A stretch of 64,000 nt of DNA from Cerasicoccus sp. TK19100. GTDB lineage: Bacteria; Verrucomicrobiota; Verrucomicrobiia; Opitutales; Cerasicoccaceae. The notes beneath the pieces were generated by a model. The model had not been told where the DNA came from. It did no database searches and worked only from the letters and a program-made list of their open reading frames with translations. The first letter of the stretch is position 1. Each line of letters opens with the position of its first letter. The stretch is taken from positions 790,600 through 854,599 of the forward strand of contig NZ_JAPWDU010000003.1 of the NCBI RefSeq assembly GCF_027257155.1, written 5' to 3'. Shown piece after piece: positions 16,908 through 26,190 of this stretch. The position numbers and the translations under genes were made by a program.

Positions 16908-19900
16908 TCAAGAGCTCGCCTTGCTGGGTTCGAGGCGCTGGGGCTCGACGTCGGGGCTGGTGATCAGGAAGTAGTCCATGTTGACGCCCTTGCCGTTGAC
17001 GTTGGTCATCTTGATCGTGTTCTTGCCCTTCTTGAGCTTGTAGAGGAGCGGCTTCTCGTTGGTCGGGTTCATTACGGTGAACAAGCGCCAGTCGTCCGAG
17101 CCGTTGGCCCAACCACCGGTAGCGGGGAGGCTGGGCAGCACGAAGGGCTCCTGGTCTTCGCCATTAATCAGGATGGCGCGTTCGCCGCCATCGAGCTGCG
17201 AGCAGTAAACGAGCGACACATTGTAATAACCGTCTGCGGGCGCATCGACCTCGTATTCCAGCCAGTGGCCGTCAGCATTCCAGCCGGAGAAGGCCTTGCC
17301 AACAATGGCTTTCTTGTTCGAGCTGACGCCCACTTCGCCGCCGCCTTGGCCAGTCATGTCCTCGGCCTGGATGGCGATCGTTGTGCCAGCAGGCACGTTG
17401 TCTTGCTCCGAGGCGGCAACGCGTTCAGCGGTGCGCGCGGCGCATTCGTTGAAGGCCTTCATCATGATGGCTTCCTGCTCGGCGCGGACTTTTTCCAAGA
17501 GGTCCTGGCGGAAGGCGTAGAGGCTTTGCGCGCCGGGCTTGGCGAACTCCACGCTTTCGTTAGCGGAGAGTTTGAGCACGAGGCTGGAGCCATCTTTTTC
17601 CACCTTGGCTTGGCCGTCGCGCTTGCCCTTGCTGTCGAGGTGGTAAGCGCTGAGGCTGTTGAGTGCAGCCATGTCGATCTTGAGCGTCGCATCGCCGGGC
17701 GAGGGGTTGCTGACCACGTAAGCGCCGTTCTCGGCATGCTCAATGATGGCCAGGCCGGTGGTGTCGCGCTGGAGGGTCGCACCGTGGCTGGAGAGGAATT
17801 TACCGCCGCCGAGAATCATGGCCGTGGGCTGTTTGCCGTCGGTCATCACGTAGGCCTGCATGGCGTCGGTCTTGAGCGACTTCACGTCGTGCATGCCGGG
17901 CTGGAACGCGGCGAAACCGTAGTCCACACCGTCGACGGTTTTAATGGTCAACAGCCCGTAGCCGTCGTCGAGCGAGCCGGCGATATCGACGCTTTTAACG
18001 AAGTCTTTGCCGTCGTAGTCGAACTCCACGACGTTGCCGTAGAGCGTGGACGGAACTTCGCGGCGCTGGATAATCGTCTTGGGCGTTTCGCGGCCGAGGA
18101 TGCCGTCGCCAATAATGACCTGTGTATCGGCACCGCCTGCGGCGATGAAGCGTGCGCGCTCGCCTTCGACGGCGAAGTCCATCGTGTAGGACTCGTCGGT
18201 GTCGGCGGACTGGACGTCTTGCAGCATTTTGTAGCCGGCGTTGACGGGCTCAGGGAAGGCAAAGGAGCTCACCGCGAGATCACTCGAGTAGTCGCCGCGG
18301 ATGTGCCAGCACAGGTCCATTTTGCGCGAGAGCTTGGAGAACGCGCCAAAGAGGTCGGCCATGTAGTTGGGCGTGACGAACATTGCGCGGTCCATGGTGA
18401 CGCCGGAGAAGGCTTTGTCCGCGTTGGCGCGCTGCATGCTGATCTCGTTGCCGGTCACGTAAACGAGCTGGTTACCGTCGCTAAGCATCTGGCTGAGCTC
18501 GTCTACCGCGAGGGTGTTGTGCGCCATGGTGGTCTTGTACCAGTCCTTGTAGAGCGGGTTTTCATACCAGACAATGCCCGGGTCGGGGATCAGCCAGTTG
18601 TTAAAGGCATACACGTCGACATTGAGCTTGTCGGGGTGGCCGTGTGAGCGGTTGGGGCCGTAGTCGAGGAGCACGCTGATGGTGCCGTTCTCGGTCGTGT
18701 TGCGCAGGATGCCGTAGCCGACGTCGAACATGTTGACGCTCTTCCACTCGACGGCTTCAGCCTCGGCGTCGACCTCGGTGTAGTTAACCGAAACCGGGAA
18801 CTGCTGGAACTGCGCGTCGAGGTGGCGACCGCTCTGGTTGAGAATGGTCAGATACTTCGGGTCGCGGTAGCGGCGGTAGCCATACTCCCAAAGATAAGAT
18901 TCGCGGCCCACGATGTCGGCGCGGCCGGAGTCATTCATCGCGGGCGCGGTGAGGTCCGGGTAGGCCACTTGCAGCGGCGAGTCGAAAAGGCCCTTCATGG
19001 CCGAGTCGCGGTAGGAATACATATCTATGCCGTGGTGGCGGAGAATTTCCGCATACATGACCAGGGCCTGCATCGCCATGCCCTGGTAGCCCATGGCGCC
19101 CTCGGACCACAGGCCGTCGGGGGAGATGGACTTTTCGCTAAAGTGGAGCATCACCCCTTGCACCTGCTTGCCATCCTTGCCAGCGGGGCCATACATGGCG
19201 AGCTCGACGAGTTCGTCGTCGTCCGTGGCGTAGCCGGTGATGAGGACCGCCAGCGTGCAAATGGCGGACCAGTTAGTGGGCGCGCGCAGGACGGAGCTGT
19301 TTTTGGCAATGAACTTGGCCGAGGCCTTGAGCAGGTCGTTCTCGATCATTTCGCGCTCGGCGGGGGTGATCGACGGCAGGTTGTAAATGAGGTCATAGCC
19401 GCGCGCGACCTGGATCAGCCAAGTGGCGTCGCCGAGGCGCTGGTCGAAAAGTTTGCCCTCGTCATGATTGAATCCCGGGCGATTTCCGGGGGCGTAGTTA
19501 GGGAAGGCCTTGGCGTATTCGAGCAGAAGTTTTTTCGCGAGTTCGCCATATTTTTCTTCGCCGGTGAGCACGTAAACGGTGCCTGCGTTGGCGATATCGA
19601 GTGCATTTTGGTTATGCTGCGGGCGCTCATTTTGCGCGAGGTGACGCCAGTTGCCCTGGTCGTCCTTTTGCGGTGGCGGGACGTTATGGGGCATCTCCAT
19701 GCGCTCGTCCATGGCTTTCTTTAGGCCGGCGAGCTGCATCTGGAGCTCTTCGCTGGTCTTGAGCATTTCCTTGTAGGCGTCGATGTCCTTCTGGTCCCAG
19801 AACGTGTTGGGATGGCCCTCGGTTTGGCGGACTTCCACGAAGACATCCACCTCGCCCTTGGGCGGTATGGTGGACTGCACGGCGGCGGGCTCGTTGCTGA

Positions 19901-20468
19901 CCTGGTATTCCTTGGGGGCGATCATTTCCGCCTCCAGATTGGTCGGCGAGAGGACGCTGATCTTGCCCACGCCGCCCCAGTCCGGGCCGACTTTGCCGTT
20001 TTTGTCCTTAAAAGGCGGCCACTTGCTGGTGAACTGCAGCTTCACGTGCTGGCCGAAGCCCTTGGCGGGGATGGTGACGGTCTGTTTGTGGTCGTCGGAC
20101 ACTGCGCCGGAGCCGACTTTTTTGCCGTCGATGTAGATATCCACATCCTTGGGCAGGCCGATGTTACCCCGGGCGAGACCCTGGATCGAGACGGCCTCGA
20201 TTTCCACCGGGATCACCAGGCGGATGTCGATCGTGCCCTCGTTGAGCGGGCTGAAGATGGTGCCTGGCTGTCGGCCGTTCTCCAGTGCTTTTTGCGGGAG
20301 CCAGTCCTTGTTGAAATTGGCGTTCGTGCCCTTGGCGGTGGCACCGAGCGTGGCCTCGGCGACGTTGTAAAGTTCGGGCTGCGTGGATTGCGCCTGGGCA
20401 GTGGCCATCAGGCTGATGATGAGGCCGCATGCGGCGGCCATTCGGGGGATCATCTGGCGGTAGTTCAT
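16908..20468 (-). CDS. Large secreted heparinase II/III-type polysaccharide lyase with C-terminal CBM
   Basis: An 1186-residue exported protein (signal peptide to about ATAQAQS, residue 27). Domain order: N-terminal discoidin-like beta-sandwich (~30-175), an alpha/alpha-toroid of alginate-lyase type (~270-480; QNALDIANAGTVYVLTGEEKYG, then PTNWSAIC and WSEGAMGYQGMAMQALV with candidate catalytic Asn and Tyr), a heparinase II/III beta-domain (~590-900; HGHPDKLNVDVYAF near 610), and a CBM6/35-like domain (~1026-1180; IAIQAEDMTGQGG, DGHWLEYEVDAPADGYYNV). The toroid plus HGHxDKLN block is the PL15/17/21 layout for uronic-acid polymers such as alginate or glycosaminoglycans. It is monocistronic with its own terminator. 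Confidence 0.85.
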   Translation of the reverse strand: MNYRQMIPRMAAACGLIISLMATAQAQSTQPELYNVAEATLGATAKGTNANFNKDWLPQKALENGRQPGTIFSPLNEGTIDIRLVIPVEIEAVSIQGLARGNIGLPKDVDIYIDGKKVGSGAVSDDHKQTVTIPAKGFGQHVKLQFTSKWPPFKDKNGKVGPDWGGVGKISVLSPTNLEAEMIAPKEYQVSNEPAAVQSTIPPKGEVDVFVEVRQTEGHPNTFWDQKDIDAYKEMLKTSEELQMQLAGLKKAMDERMEMPHNVPPPQKDDQGNWRHLAQNERPQHNQNALDIANAGTVYVLTGEEKYGELAKKLLLEYAKAFPNYAPGNRPGFNHDEGKLFDQRLGDATWLIQVARGYDLIYNLPSITPAEREMIENDLLKASAKFIAKNSSVLRAPTNWSAICTLAVLITGYATDDDELVELAMYGPAGKDGKQVQGVMLHFSEKSISPDGLWSEGAMGYQGMAMQALVMYAEILRHHGIDMYSYRDSAMKGLFDSPLQVAYPDLTAPAMNDSGRADIVGRESYLWEYGYRRYRDPKYLTILNQSGRHLDAQFQQFPVSVNYTEVDAEAEAVEWKSVNMFDVGYGILRNTTENGTISVLLDYGPNRSHGHPDKLNVDVYAFNNWLIPDPGIVWYENPLYKDWYKTTMAHNTLAVDELSQMLSDGNQLVYVTGNEISMQRANADKAFSGVTMDRAMFVTPNYMADLFGAFSKLSRKMDLCWHIRGDYSSDLAVSSFAFPEPVNAGYKMLQDVQSADTDESYTMDFAVEGERARFIAAGGADTQVIIGDGILGRETPKTIIQRREVPSTLYGNVVEFDYDGKDFVKSVDIAGSLDDGYGLLTIKTVDGVDYGFAAFQPGMHDVKSLKTDAMQAYVMTDGKQPTAMILGGGKFLSSHGATLQRDTTGLAIIEHAENGAYVVSNPSPGDATLKIDMAALNSLSAYHLDSKGKRDGQAKVEKDGSSLVLKLSANESVEFAKPGAQSLYAFRQDLLEKVRAEQEAIMMKAFNECAARTAERVAASEQDNVPAGTTIAIQAEDMTGQGGGEVGVSSNKKAIVGKAFSGWNADGHWLEYEVDAPADGYYNVSLVYCSQLDGGERAILINGEDQEPFVLPSLPATGGWANGSDDWRLFTVMNPTNEKPLLYKLKKGKNTIKMTNVNGKGVNMDYFLITSPDVEPQRLEPSKASS

Positions 20469-20680
20469 GTGGGTGTATTAGGTTGGGAAAAGTCTATCAG
20501 GTTAGACCAAACGTGTATTGTAAGTCTATAACTAAATGGTCATCAGTGCGCGGTAACCCGCTCTACGAAAAGCATTCGCGGCAAATACGGCTTTTCTTCC
20601 CGAATGGAGATTGCTTGTTAGGTTTGCCAAAATGACGCCCATTTATGCCGCCTCGTAGCTACGCTTTTAAATTCCATAAA

Positions 20681-20748
20681 TGGCAGTTGTCTGCCAAAAG
20701 CGCATTGACTTGCGGTATCGGTGGTCTTTGTTGGCAGTTCTATGCCAA
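20681..20748. promoter_or_regulatory. Pair of operator-like palindromes before the PEP-CTERM gene
   Basis: TGGCAGTTGTCTGCCA (20681-20696) and TTGGCAGTTCTATGCCAA (20731-20748) share TGGCAGTT...TGCCA arms. Their centres are 51 bp apart, close to five helical turns, and the second covers the ATG at 20742. A half-site TTTGCCAAA lies near 20621. This fits a dimeric regulator acting on the PEP-CTERM gene, and possibly on the divergent lyase gene; it is an inference. Confidence 0.45.
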
Positions 20749-21572
20749 ATAAGAAATACGCAACGTTTGCCTTCCTCGGGCTATTGCCAACGATCGGCCT
20801 GGTGGCCGGGCCCTACTCGGGCTCCAGTGACACCGCCGGCTTTGCGGACGCCGGGATCCCGAGCAACTCCGGCCATATCGCCGGTTGGGCCAGCAGCGTG
20901 GTCGATGCCTACATCACCGCGTCGGGCAGCGGTGATCCCGCCAATGCACTGGGCGAATACAACACGAGCCTGGTCTCGCTGGGCGACCTCGACGCCGCGC
21001 AAATCGCCAACGGCGACGCCCCGGGCAGCATCACGCTGGGCTTTGATGGCTTCCGTGACGGCGATGGCTGGGACTTCGCTATTTTCGAAAATGGCTTCTC
21101 CTTCTCGGGGGGGCTCTTTGCCGAGCTGGCCTATGTGGAGGTGTCCAGCAACGGCACGGATTTCGCCCGCTTTGACAGCATTTCGCTCAACACAGATGCG
21201 CTCCCGGGTGGCTTCGGTGCCGGTTTCGAGGGCTTCGACATGACGAATGTTTACAACTTGGCCGGAAAGCACGCCGGTGGATTGGGCACGCCGTTTGACC
21301 TCGCCGAGCTGAGCGATCACCCGCTGGCAATCGCGGGCACGCTGGATTTGCAGAATATTCAGTTTGTGCGCCTGGTGGACATCCCGGGGGACGGCTCGTA
21401 TCTCGACAGCGAGGGCAATGGCATCCTCGACAACTGGCCCACGAGCGGCACCGGTGGTCTGGACCTGCGCGCCGTGGGTTACGCATACGCTGTGCCTGAG
21501 CCGCAGGCCTACGCACTGCTGGCGGGCTTGATGACTTTGGGGCTGGTGCTTCGCCGGAGAGTGGGCCGGTAA
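20742..21572 (+). CDS. PEP-CTERM sorting-domain surface protein
   Basis: A 276-residue exported protein from the ATG at 20742 (a start 21 nt upstream is less likely because it adds residues before the signal helix KYATFAFLGLLPTIGLVAG). The middle is a beta-rich domain (LGFDGFRDGDGWDFAIFENG, LAYVEVSSNGTDFARF). The C terminus has VPEPQAYALL, a hydrophobic helix and RRRVGR, the PEP-CTERM signal for exosortase/archaeosortase-like processing, normally linked to exopolysaccharide producers. It is divergent from the heparinase-type gene with two palindromes upstream. Function of the central domain is unknown. No exosortase gene lies in this window. Confidence 0.85.
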   Translation: MPNKKYATFAFLGLLPTIGLVAGPYSGSSDTAGFADAGIPSNSGHIAGWASSVVDAYITASGSGDPANALGEYNTSLVSLGDLDAAQIANGDAPGSITLGFDGFRDGDGWDFAIFENGFSFSGGLFAELAYVEVSSNGTDFARFDSISLNTDALPGGFGAGFEGFDMTNVYNLAGKHAGGLGTPFDLAELSDHPLAIAGTLDLQNIQFVRLVDIPGDGSYLDSEGNGILDNWPTSGTGGLDLRAVGYAYAVPEPQAYALLAGLMTLGLVLRRRVGR

Positions 21573-21593
21573 ACACTGGCAGTCGAAAATGGT

Positions 21594-21622
21594 GCCGCCT
21601 CCTGTTGGGGGTGGCGCTTTTT
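21594..21622 (+). terminator. Terminator of the PEP-CTERM gene
   Basis: GCCGCCTCC (21594-21602) pairs with GGGGGTGGC (21607-21615) with two wobble pairs around a TGTT loop, followed by GCTTTTTCG. It starts 21 bp after the stop. Confidence 0.75.
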
Positions 21623-21628
21623 CGTCGT

Positions 21629-21656
21629 CAAAAAAGCCCGTCACGCGGACGGGCTG
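21629..21656 (-). terminator. Terminator of the exbB-exbD operon
   Basis: Minus-strand hairpin AGCCCGTC/GACGGGCT (21635-21642, 21648-21655) followed by six T residues (A-run 21630-21635). It ends the operon containing exbD. Confidence 0.85.
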
Positions 21657-21744
21657 GAGGGGCGGTTGCTGCGGTAAATTACCGGAGGCGGCGCAGACGC
21701 AAAACAACGACAGCCAACTTGAATCGTTGCGCCTTGTCTGAACG

Positions 21745-22182
21745 TTACTGGCTCATGACGGCAAGTGAGAAGTTCTCGATGCCGTTGCCGTGGAGGCAGC
21801 TGATCACGGTGATGATGTCCTGGTAGCGGGCATCCTTGTCGGCCTTGACGACGACGGCGCTGAGCTCGCGGGAATCCTTTTCCGCCTGAATGCGCTTAAA
21901 GAGATCGGCGTGGGAGACTTCCTCGTTGTCGATGCGGAAGAGCACGCGCTCGTCGGCGGGCTTGTCCTGCTCGAATTCAAACACGGAAATTGAGAGCACG
22001 TCCTCGAGCTTGGCGACTTCGGCCTCGTCGGCCTTGGGCAGCTCCACGGGGAATTGCTGGGTCTCTTCCACAAAGTTCGTCGCAACCATGAAGAAGACCA
22101 ACAGCAGGAAGACCACGTCGATCATCGGGGTGAGATCGGCGCCCTGGACTTCGCGTCGCTGGCGGCGTCTAATCTTGGCCAT
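21745..22182 (-). CDS. exbD: ExbD/TolR-type biopolymer transport protein
   Basis: A 145-residue protein with one N-terminal helix and a periplasmic domain. [19 protein letters not shown] holds the proton-carrying Asp of the ExbD/TolR/MotB family. The ATG at 22182 ([10 protein letters not shown]) is chosen because upstream in-frame residues have no family similarity and run through the exbB coding region. It overlaps exbB by 14 bp. Together they form an ion-driven inner-membrane motor. The large SxxxH-anchored protein upstream in the same direction is a likely partner. Confidence 0.92.
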   Translation of the reverse strand: MAKIRRRQRREVQGADLTPMIDVVFLLLVFFMVATNFVEETQQFPVELPKADEAEVAKLEDVLSISVFEFEQDKPADERVLFRIDNEEVSHADLFKRIQAEKDSRELSAVVVKADKDARYQDIITVISCLHGNGIENFSLAVMSQ

Positions 22183-22831
22183 CGGTTTTCTTCTTTGCGG
22201 GTTGCTCAGCGGCCGATTCCTTGCCGGCCAGGTGGTAGGCGCGCATGATCTGCAAGATGCCTTCCTCGACGATAGTGTAGAAATAATCGACCCGCGCGCG
22301 GAAGTAATTGAACGCCACGATGGCCGGAATCGCGATGACCAGGCCGGCACCGGTGGTGATCAGCGCCACCGAAATGCCCTGCGCCATCAGCTCCTTGTCG
22401 ACGCTTTCCTTGGCGATCTCGTCGAAGCTGAGGATCATCCCGTAAACGGTGCCAAACAGGCCGAGCAGCGGTGCGATGCTACCGATCAGCGAGAGCACGT
22501 TGAGAAATTTTTCCAACCGCGGCATCTCGCGGGCGGAGGTCTCCAGGAGCGCCTCTTCGAGCTCGGTGCCCTCGATCTGGTGGACTTCGATGCCCTTGCT
22601 CAAAACTCGCCCGAAGACGATGTCGCTCTGGGCCCCGATCTCGCGCGCGCCGTCGAGGTCGTTGGCGCGGATTTTCTTACAGGCCGCGTCCACGATTTCG
22701 TCGTTGATGACGTTCTTTTTGCGCAGGTGGACAAAGCGCTCAATGATCACGGCAATGCTCACAATGGAGCAAATCGCCAGCGGGATCATGCTGCCGCCGG
22801 CTTCGATGATTTTGTCGATGAATATGGACAT
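22169..22831 (-). CDS. exbB: ExbB/TolQ/MotA-type proton channel
   Basis: A 220-residue inner-membrane protein with three helices (~12-35, 110-135, 155-180). The block [17 protein letters not shown] and [22 protein letters not shown] is the ExbB/TolQ signature lining the proton path. The start at 22831 gives [13 protein letters not shown], normal for the family. It is followed by exbD (14-bp overlap). About 140 bp separate it from the TonB-like gene, with a 14-bp inverted repeat in the gap. Confidence 0.93.
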   Translation of the reverse strand: MSIFIDKIIEAGGSMIPLAICSIVSIAVIIERFVHLRKKNVINDEIVDAACKKIRANDLDGAREIGAQSDIVFGRVLSKGIEVHQIEGTELEEALLETSAREMPRLEKFLNVLSLIGSIAPLLGLFGTVYGMILSFDEIAKESVDKELMAQGISVALITTGAGLVIAIPAIVAFNYFRARVDYFYTIVEEGILQIMRAYHLAGKESAAEQPAKKKTDGQD

Positions 22832-22867
22832 GGTCGGTTAGGTTAAATTTAAAGTTCGGGTGTAGTT

Positions 22868-22930
22868 TCCAGACAAGCCGCCGCATCTATTTGGCTGTGC
22901 TCGCCACTCCACTGTAGCGGCTTGTCTGGA
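22868..22930. repeat. REP-like inverted repeat
   Basis: TCCAGACAAGCCGC (22868-22881) and its exact complement at 22917-22930. A third half-copy, CCAGACAAGCCGCC, lies at 38477-38490. It sits between the TonB-like gene and exbB. Confidence 0.75.
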
Positions 22931-22974
22931 GACAGCGCCCTACCTTTTTAATGATGAAAAATTTCATCATCGCA

Positions 22975-25842
22975 TCAATTCGCCTGACCGAAACGCAGGC
23001 TGGGCCAGGCGACGGGGAGGGTGATTTCCATGGTTTTGTTGGACTCGCCGTAGTCGCGGCGCTGGTCGATGTAGATGACTGTTAACGTCTGCCCGGGCTC
23101 GACCGGGACGCTGTCGTCGACGAGGCCGGCGTAGGCGCTGTTGGTGTTAATGCCGCCAATGAAGACGCCGCTGTTGGGCTCGGTTTCGCCGAGGACGATT
23201 AGCTGCTCGTAGCCGCCGCTGCCAATGGCATTGGCGACGATTTGGTCTTTGTAGCGGGCGTCGAGATTCATGTCCGGATCGTGGACTTTGATCACGACCG
23301 GCTCGCCGGGGGAAAGGATGGTCAGCTCGGTCTCGGCGGCCTCGTCTTCGTAAAAGCCGATCTCGGCATCGGAGCCCAGCAGCAGGAGGTCGCCCCAGGT
23401 GTCGGGCCGCTCCCAGGTGTGGTGGCCGCGCATGACCCACGAGATCGAGCGCGACGTCTCAATGTAGTTAAACGACGTTTGAAAGCCGATGTATTTACCG
23501 GCCTTGAACTTCGGGCCTTTGAGCACCTTACCATTGTGCGGGATGAAGATTTCCACATCGTAGCCGGCGGGCGTTTTCTGCATGGCCAGCTGCATGCCGT
23601 CCGGACCGCCGCCCTGGTGGAAAACGCCGCGGCTGTTGGGCATGCCGCGCATCTCGTGGCCGTGGCCAAACTCAGCGACGACGCTGGGATCTTCCACGGT
23701 GCCAAAGGGCGCAAAAAACATCTGTATCGCCTCGTAGTACTTCATCAGCGGGCCGCGCGCGGTGGAGGTGTCGATCCAGATTTCGACGCTGTCTCCCTGC
23801 CAAATGCGGCCCGGGCCGGGCGGGGTCTGGCGGGTGGAGTCGGTGACTTTCGCGGCAAAATAAAGCCCGCTGGGGTCCCACTGAATCCACATGGGAATCG
23901 CCTGCTCCACGGGCAGCTCCTGCACCTTCGCGCCATCGAGCGTGTTCTGGTTGTATTGCGGGCGGTCGAGCGGCCATTCGTCCTCGCCGATTTGGCCATC
24001 GAGCACGGGCTTTTCGCGGACCATGGTGGCGAAGCCAAACTTAATCGGCTGAAAGTCGGGCTCTTGCAGTTCGCGGGGTTCCTCGGGCTCGGGCTGCTCC
24101 TCGGCATCGGCTTTGGCGCGCGGGTCGATCAGCAGAGCGTCGCGCTTTTCGGGGAAACTATTCGCTTTGGAAACGAGCCGCTCGGCCTGCGCCTCGATGT
24201 CCTCATACGCGGCGTCGGGCTCGTTGCGGGCGCGGCTCATTTCGAGGAGCTTCTGGAAAACCTCCGCGTTAAAGCCGCGGCTGCGTCCTCCGGGCAGAGG
24301 GCGGCTAAAGGGCAGGTTGAGCCCCGGCGCGCCCATCATGTTGCCCTGGCCTTCGGGGCCTTCCTGCTGGCCGGACTGGCTCATCATCGTCATGAGCGCG
24401 GTCATGTCGCCGGCTTCGGTGCGACCGCTTTCGTGAAAGTCGGCCATCAGCTGGGCCTTCTCCATCATCTTCAGCTTGGCCTCGATCTTGTCCATTTTCT
24501 CGCTCATGTCGCCGAGCTCGGCGGCGTGGGAGGCAGCGGCGACCTCGCGCTCGACTTGCGCCTCACGCGCTTCGCGGGGGCGGTCGCGGATTTCTGCTAC
24601 CAGCGGATCGGGGGAAATCGTGGGCTCCGGCTCGGGCTGCTCCTCGGCGGATTCTTTCTCGGCTTCCGCTTCGGCGGTCGTGGCTCGCGGCGGCGGAGGT
24701 GGTGGCGCGGCGGCTTGCTTGGCGTCCGACTTATCGGCGTTGTCGGCCGCTTCTGGGGGGCTTGGTTGCTGGGCAACGGGCGTCGGGGCGGGCGTGGGCT
24801 GTTCCTTTTCGGGGATGTCGATTTCGCGCTCCTTGGCCTCGACTTCGTCGAGCTTTAGCTGCTCCTCGGCGCTTTTCAGGGCGAGCTGGCTGGCCTGATC
24901 CTTCATGCGCTCGGGGACCTGCTCCTGGACGGTTTTGGCGATGTCGGCGAGCAGCTCTTCGCGCAGTTGCTCGTCCTCATCCATGCCGAATTTTTGGAAA
25001 TAACGGTTGGCCTGCATGAGGATGCGTTCGGCGCTTTCGGGGGCCAGGCGCTCTTCGAGGGTTTGGTCGAACTCCTCCTGGATTTCCTGCTTAATATTTT
25101 CCTCGACGACAAATTTCACCGCCTCGCGGGCATCCTGGTCGGCGTTGGCAACTTTGTCCGCTTCGTTAAACTCGGGCTTGGGCTCCTTGTTTTTGCGGGC
25201 TTCCTGGATTTGCTGGCGCTCGCGGTTACGGGTGTCGACCTGGGCGGCCTTGGTCAGGCGGCGCTCCTCGGTCTTGCCGACATTGTTTTCCATGCGCTTG
25301 TCGAGGTTTTGCGCGAGCTTGTCGATCGTGTGCTCCTGGACTTGCTCCAGCGTGGCTTGCTTGAGCTCCTGGCGGACCATGTCTTTGAGCGCGTCGGCGG
25401 TCGTCTGAAACATGTCAGCGGAAATGTCGCTGTATTGCTCGGCGAATTGCTCCATGTCGTAGTCCTGCTGCTGCATTAGGTCCTCCAGCTCGGCAAGGTC
25501 GATGTCGATGTCCATCTCGACCTGTTCCCAGAGCTCGTCGAGCTGGATTTCCTCCATGTCGGCGGCGATGCTCTCGAAGGACACCTGCAGTTCGTGGCGC
25601 AGCATGTTGCGCGTTTCCTGGATGAGCGCCTGTTGAGCGGCCTGCTCCTCGGCAAGGGCCTCCGCGGCTAGCTCTTCCGGGGTGGGCTGGGGCTCCTGCT
25701 TCTCGGGGATGATTTCCTCGAGGATACGCGGCACGAATCCGCTAAAGTGGATCACGAGCGACAGGGCGATGAAAAACCAAAGGCTGTGCCGCCAAAGGTG
25801 CTTTCGGCGGGCAGGATCGTTGCTGGGGGGCGTTGTTTCCAT
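22975..25842 (-). CDS. TonB-like anchored giant protein with coiled coil and CBM9-like domain
   Basis: A 955-residue protein. Residues ~20-37 form a single signal-anchor helix carrying SLVIH (Ser28-x3-His32), the same SxxxH pattern by which TonB's helix engages ExbB/ExbD. Residues ~45-580 are highly charged, Glu/Gln-rich coiled coil with a proline-rich patch near 365-385 (QQPSPPEAADN, PPPPPPRATT). Residues ~597-825 form a CBM9-like domain (KPVLDGQIGEDEW, IQWDPSGLYFAAKVTDST, DSVEIWIDT). Residues ~830-950 form a beta-sandwich (LSPGEPVVIKVHDPDMNLD, ETEPNSGVFIGG). No TonB C-terminal domain is present. Located directly upstream of exbB-exbD on the same strand. I infer an ExbBD-energised periplasmic protein acting on a glycan or an outer-membrane partner. 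Confidence 0.75.
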   Translation of the reverse strand: METTPPSNDPARRKHLWRHSLWFFIALSLVIHFSGFVPRILEEIIPEKQEPQPTPEELAAEALAEEQAAQQALIQETRNMLRHELQVSFESIAADMEEIQLDELWEQVEMDIDIDLAELEDLMQQQDYDMEQFAEQYSDISADMFQTTADALKDMVRQELKQATLEQVQEHTIDKLAQNLDKRMENNVGKTEERRLTKAAQVDTRNRERQQIQEARKNKEPKPEFNEADKVANADQDAREAVKFVVEENIKQEIQEEFDQTLEERLAPESAERILMQANRYFQKFGMDEDEQLREELLADIAKTVQEQVPERMKDQASQLALKSAEEQLKLDEVEAKEREIDIPEKEQPTPAPTPVAQQPSPPEAADNADKSDAKQAAAPPPPPPRATTAEAEAEKESAEEQPEPEPTISPDPLVAEIRDRPREAREAQVEREVAAASHAAELGDMSEKMDKIEAKLKMMEKAQLMADFHESGRTEAGDMTALMTMMSQSGQQEGPEGQGNMMGAPGLNLPFSRPLPGGRSRGFNAEVFQKLLEMSRARNEPDAAYEDIEAQAERLVSKANSFPEKRDALLIDPRAKADAEEQPEPEEPRELQEPDFQPIKFGFATMVREKPVLDGQIGEDEWPLDRPQYNQNTLDGAKVQELPVEQAIPMWIQWDPSGLYFAAKVTDSTRQTPPGPGRIWQGDSVEIWIDTSTARGPLMKYYEAIQMFFAPFGTVEDPSVVAEFGHGHEMRGMPNSRGVFHQGGGPDGMQLAMQKTPAGYDVEIFIPHNGKVLKGPKFKAGKYIGFQTSFNYIETSRSISWVMRGHHTWERPDTWGDLLLLGSDAEIGFYEDEAAETELTILSPGEPVVIKVHDPDMNLDARYKDQIVANAIGSGGYEQLIVLGETEPNSGVFIGGINTNSAYAGLVDDSVPVEPGQTLTVIYIDQRRDYGESNKTMEITLPVAWPSLRFGQAN

Positions 25843-26120
25843 GATCTCGGGCCGGAGTCAACGCCGCCCGCCGCGCCGGTTTTGCGCGGTATGGGAGCTG
25901 GGGGATGGCCCGAATTCGTCTGGTGGTTAGCGTGCGTTTAGGTGTCCGCTGAGCGGATTGCTTTATCTTATCACCTTAAGTAGCCTAACGCGTGTTTTAA
26001 ATCAAGTCTATGTTCAGCGTTTGATTTGAGGAGGCTCGAGCCTCTTGGATGGCTTGCTGGCGGGAGGTGGTGGTTTTTTTAAGTGTAAAGTCGTGGGACT
26101 GGAGTGGGGAGTTCGAGCAG
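25843..26120. other. Intergenic region, promoter side of the TonB-like gene
   Basis: About 280 bp with no credible gene. The part near 25960-26090 is AT-rich and G-rich by turns and may hold the minus-strand promoter of the TonB-like gene. I see no strong motif. Confidence 0.4.
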
Positions 26121-26165
26121 TGGAGTCAGCTATGGAGTGCGCCAGCCCTCTGGCGCTTTAGTATT
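26121..26165 (-). repeat. Dispersed repeat, inverted copy
   Basis: Reverse complement of the GCGCCAGAGGGCTGGCGCACTCCA-type unit seen at 26393-26469 and 26564-26639 (core palindrome GCGCCAG/CTGGCGC). It lies 5' of the small zinc-ribbon gene, with the other copies 3' of it in opposite orientation. Confidence 0.8.
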
Positions 26166-26190
26166 TTCAATCAGCGAAAGCTATGAGAGA

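Noticed and set aside
16788..18647. Long plus-strand frame (619 codons) opposite the heparinase-type gene
   Set aside because: Shadow frame of a GC-rich gene; no domains, Val/Gly-rich, and the minus-strand protein has full family motifs. The same reasoning removes the long frames at 15213-16571 and 23242-24858.
22953..22974. Palindrome GATGAAAAATTTCATC as a terminator after the TonB-like gene
   Set aside because: Short AT palindrome without a following T-tract; too weak to call a terminator.
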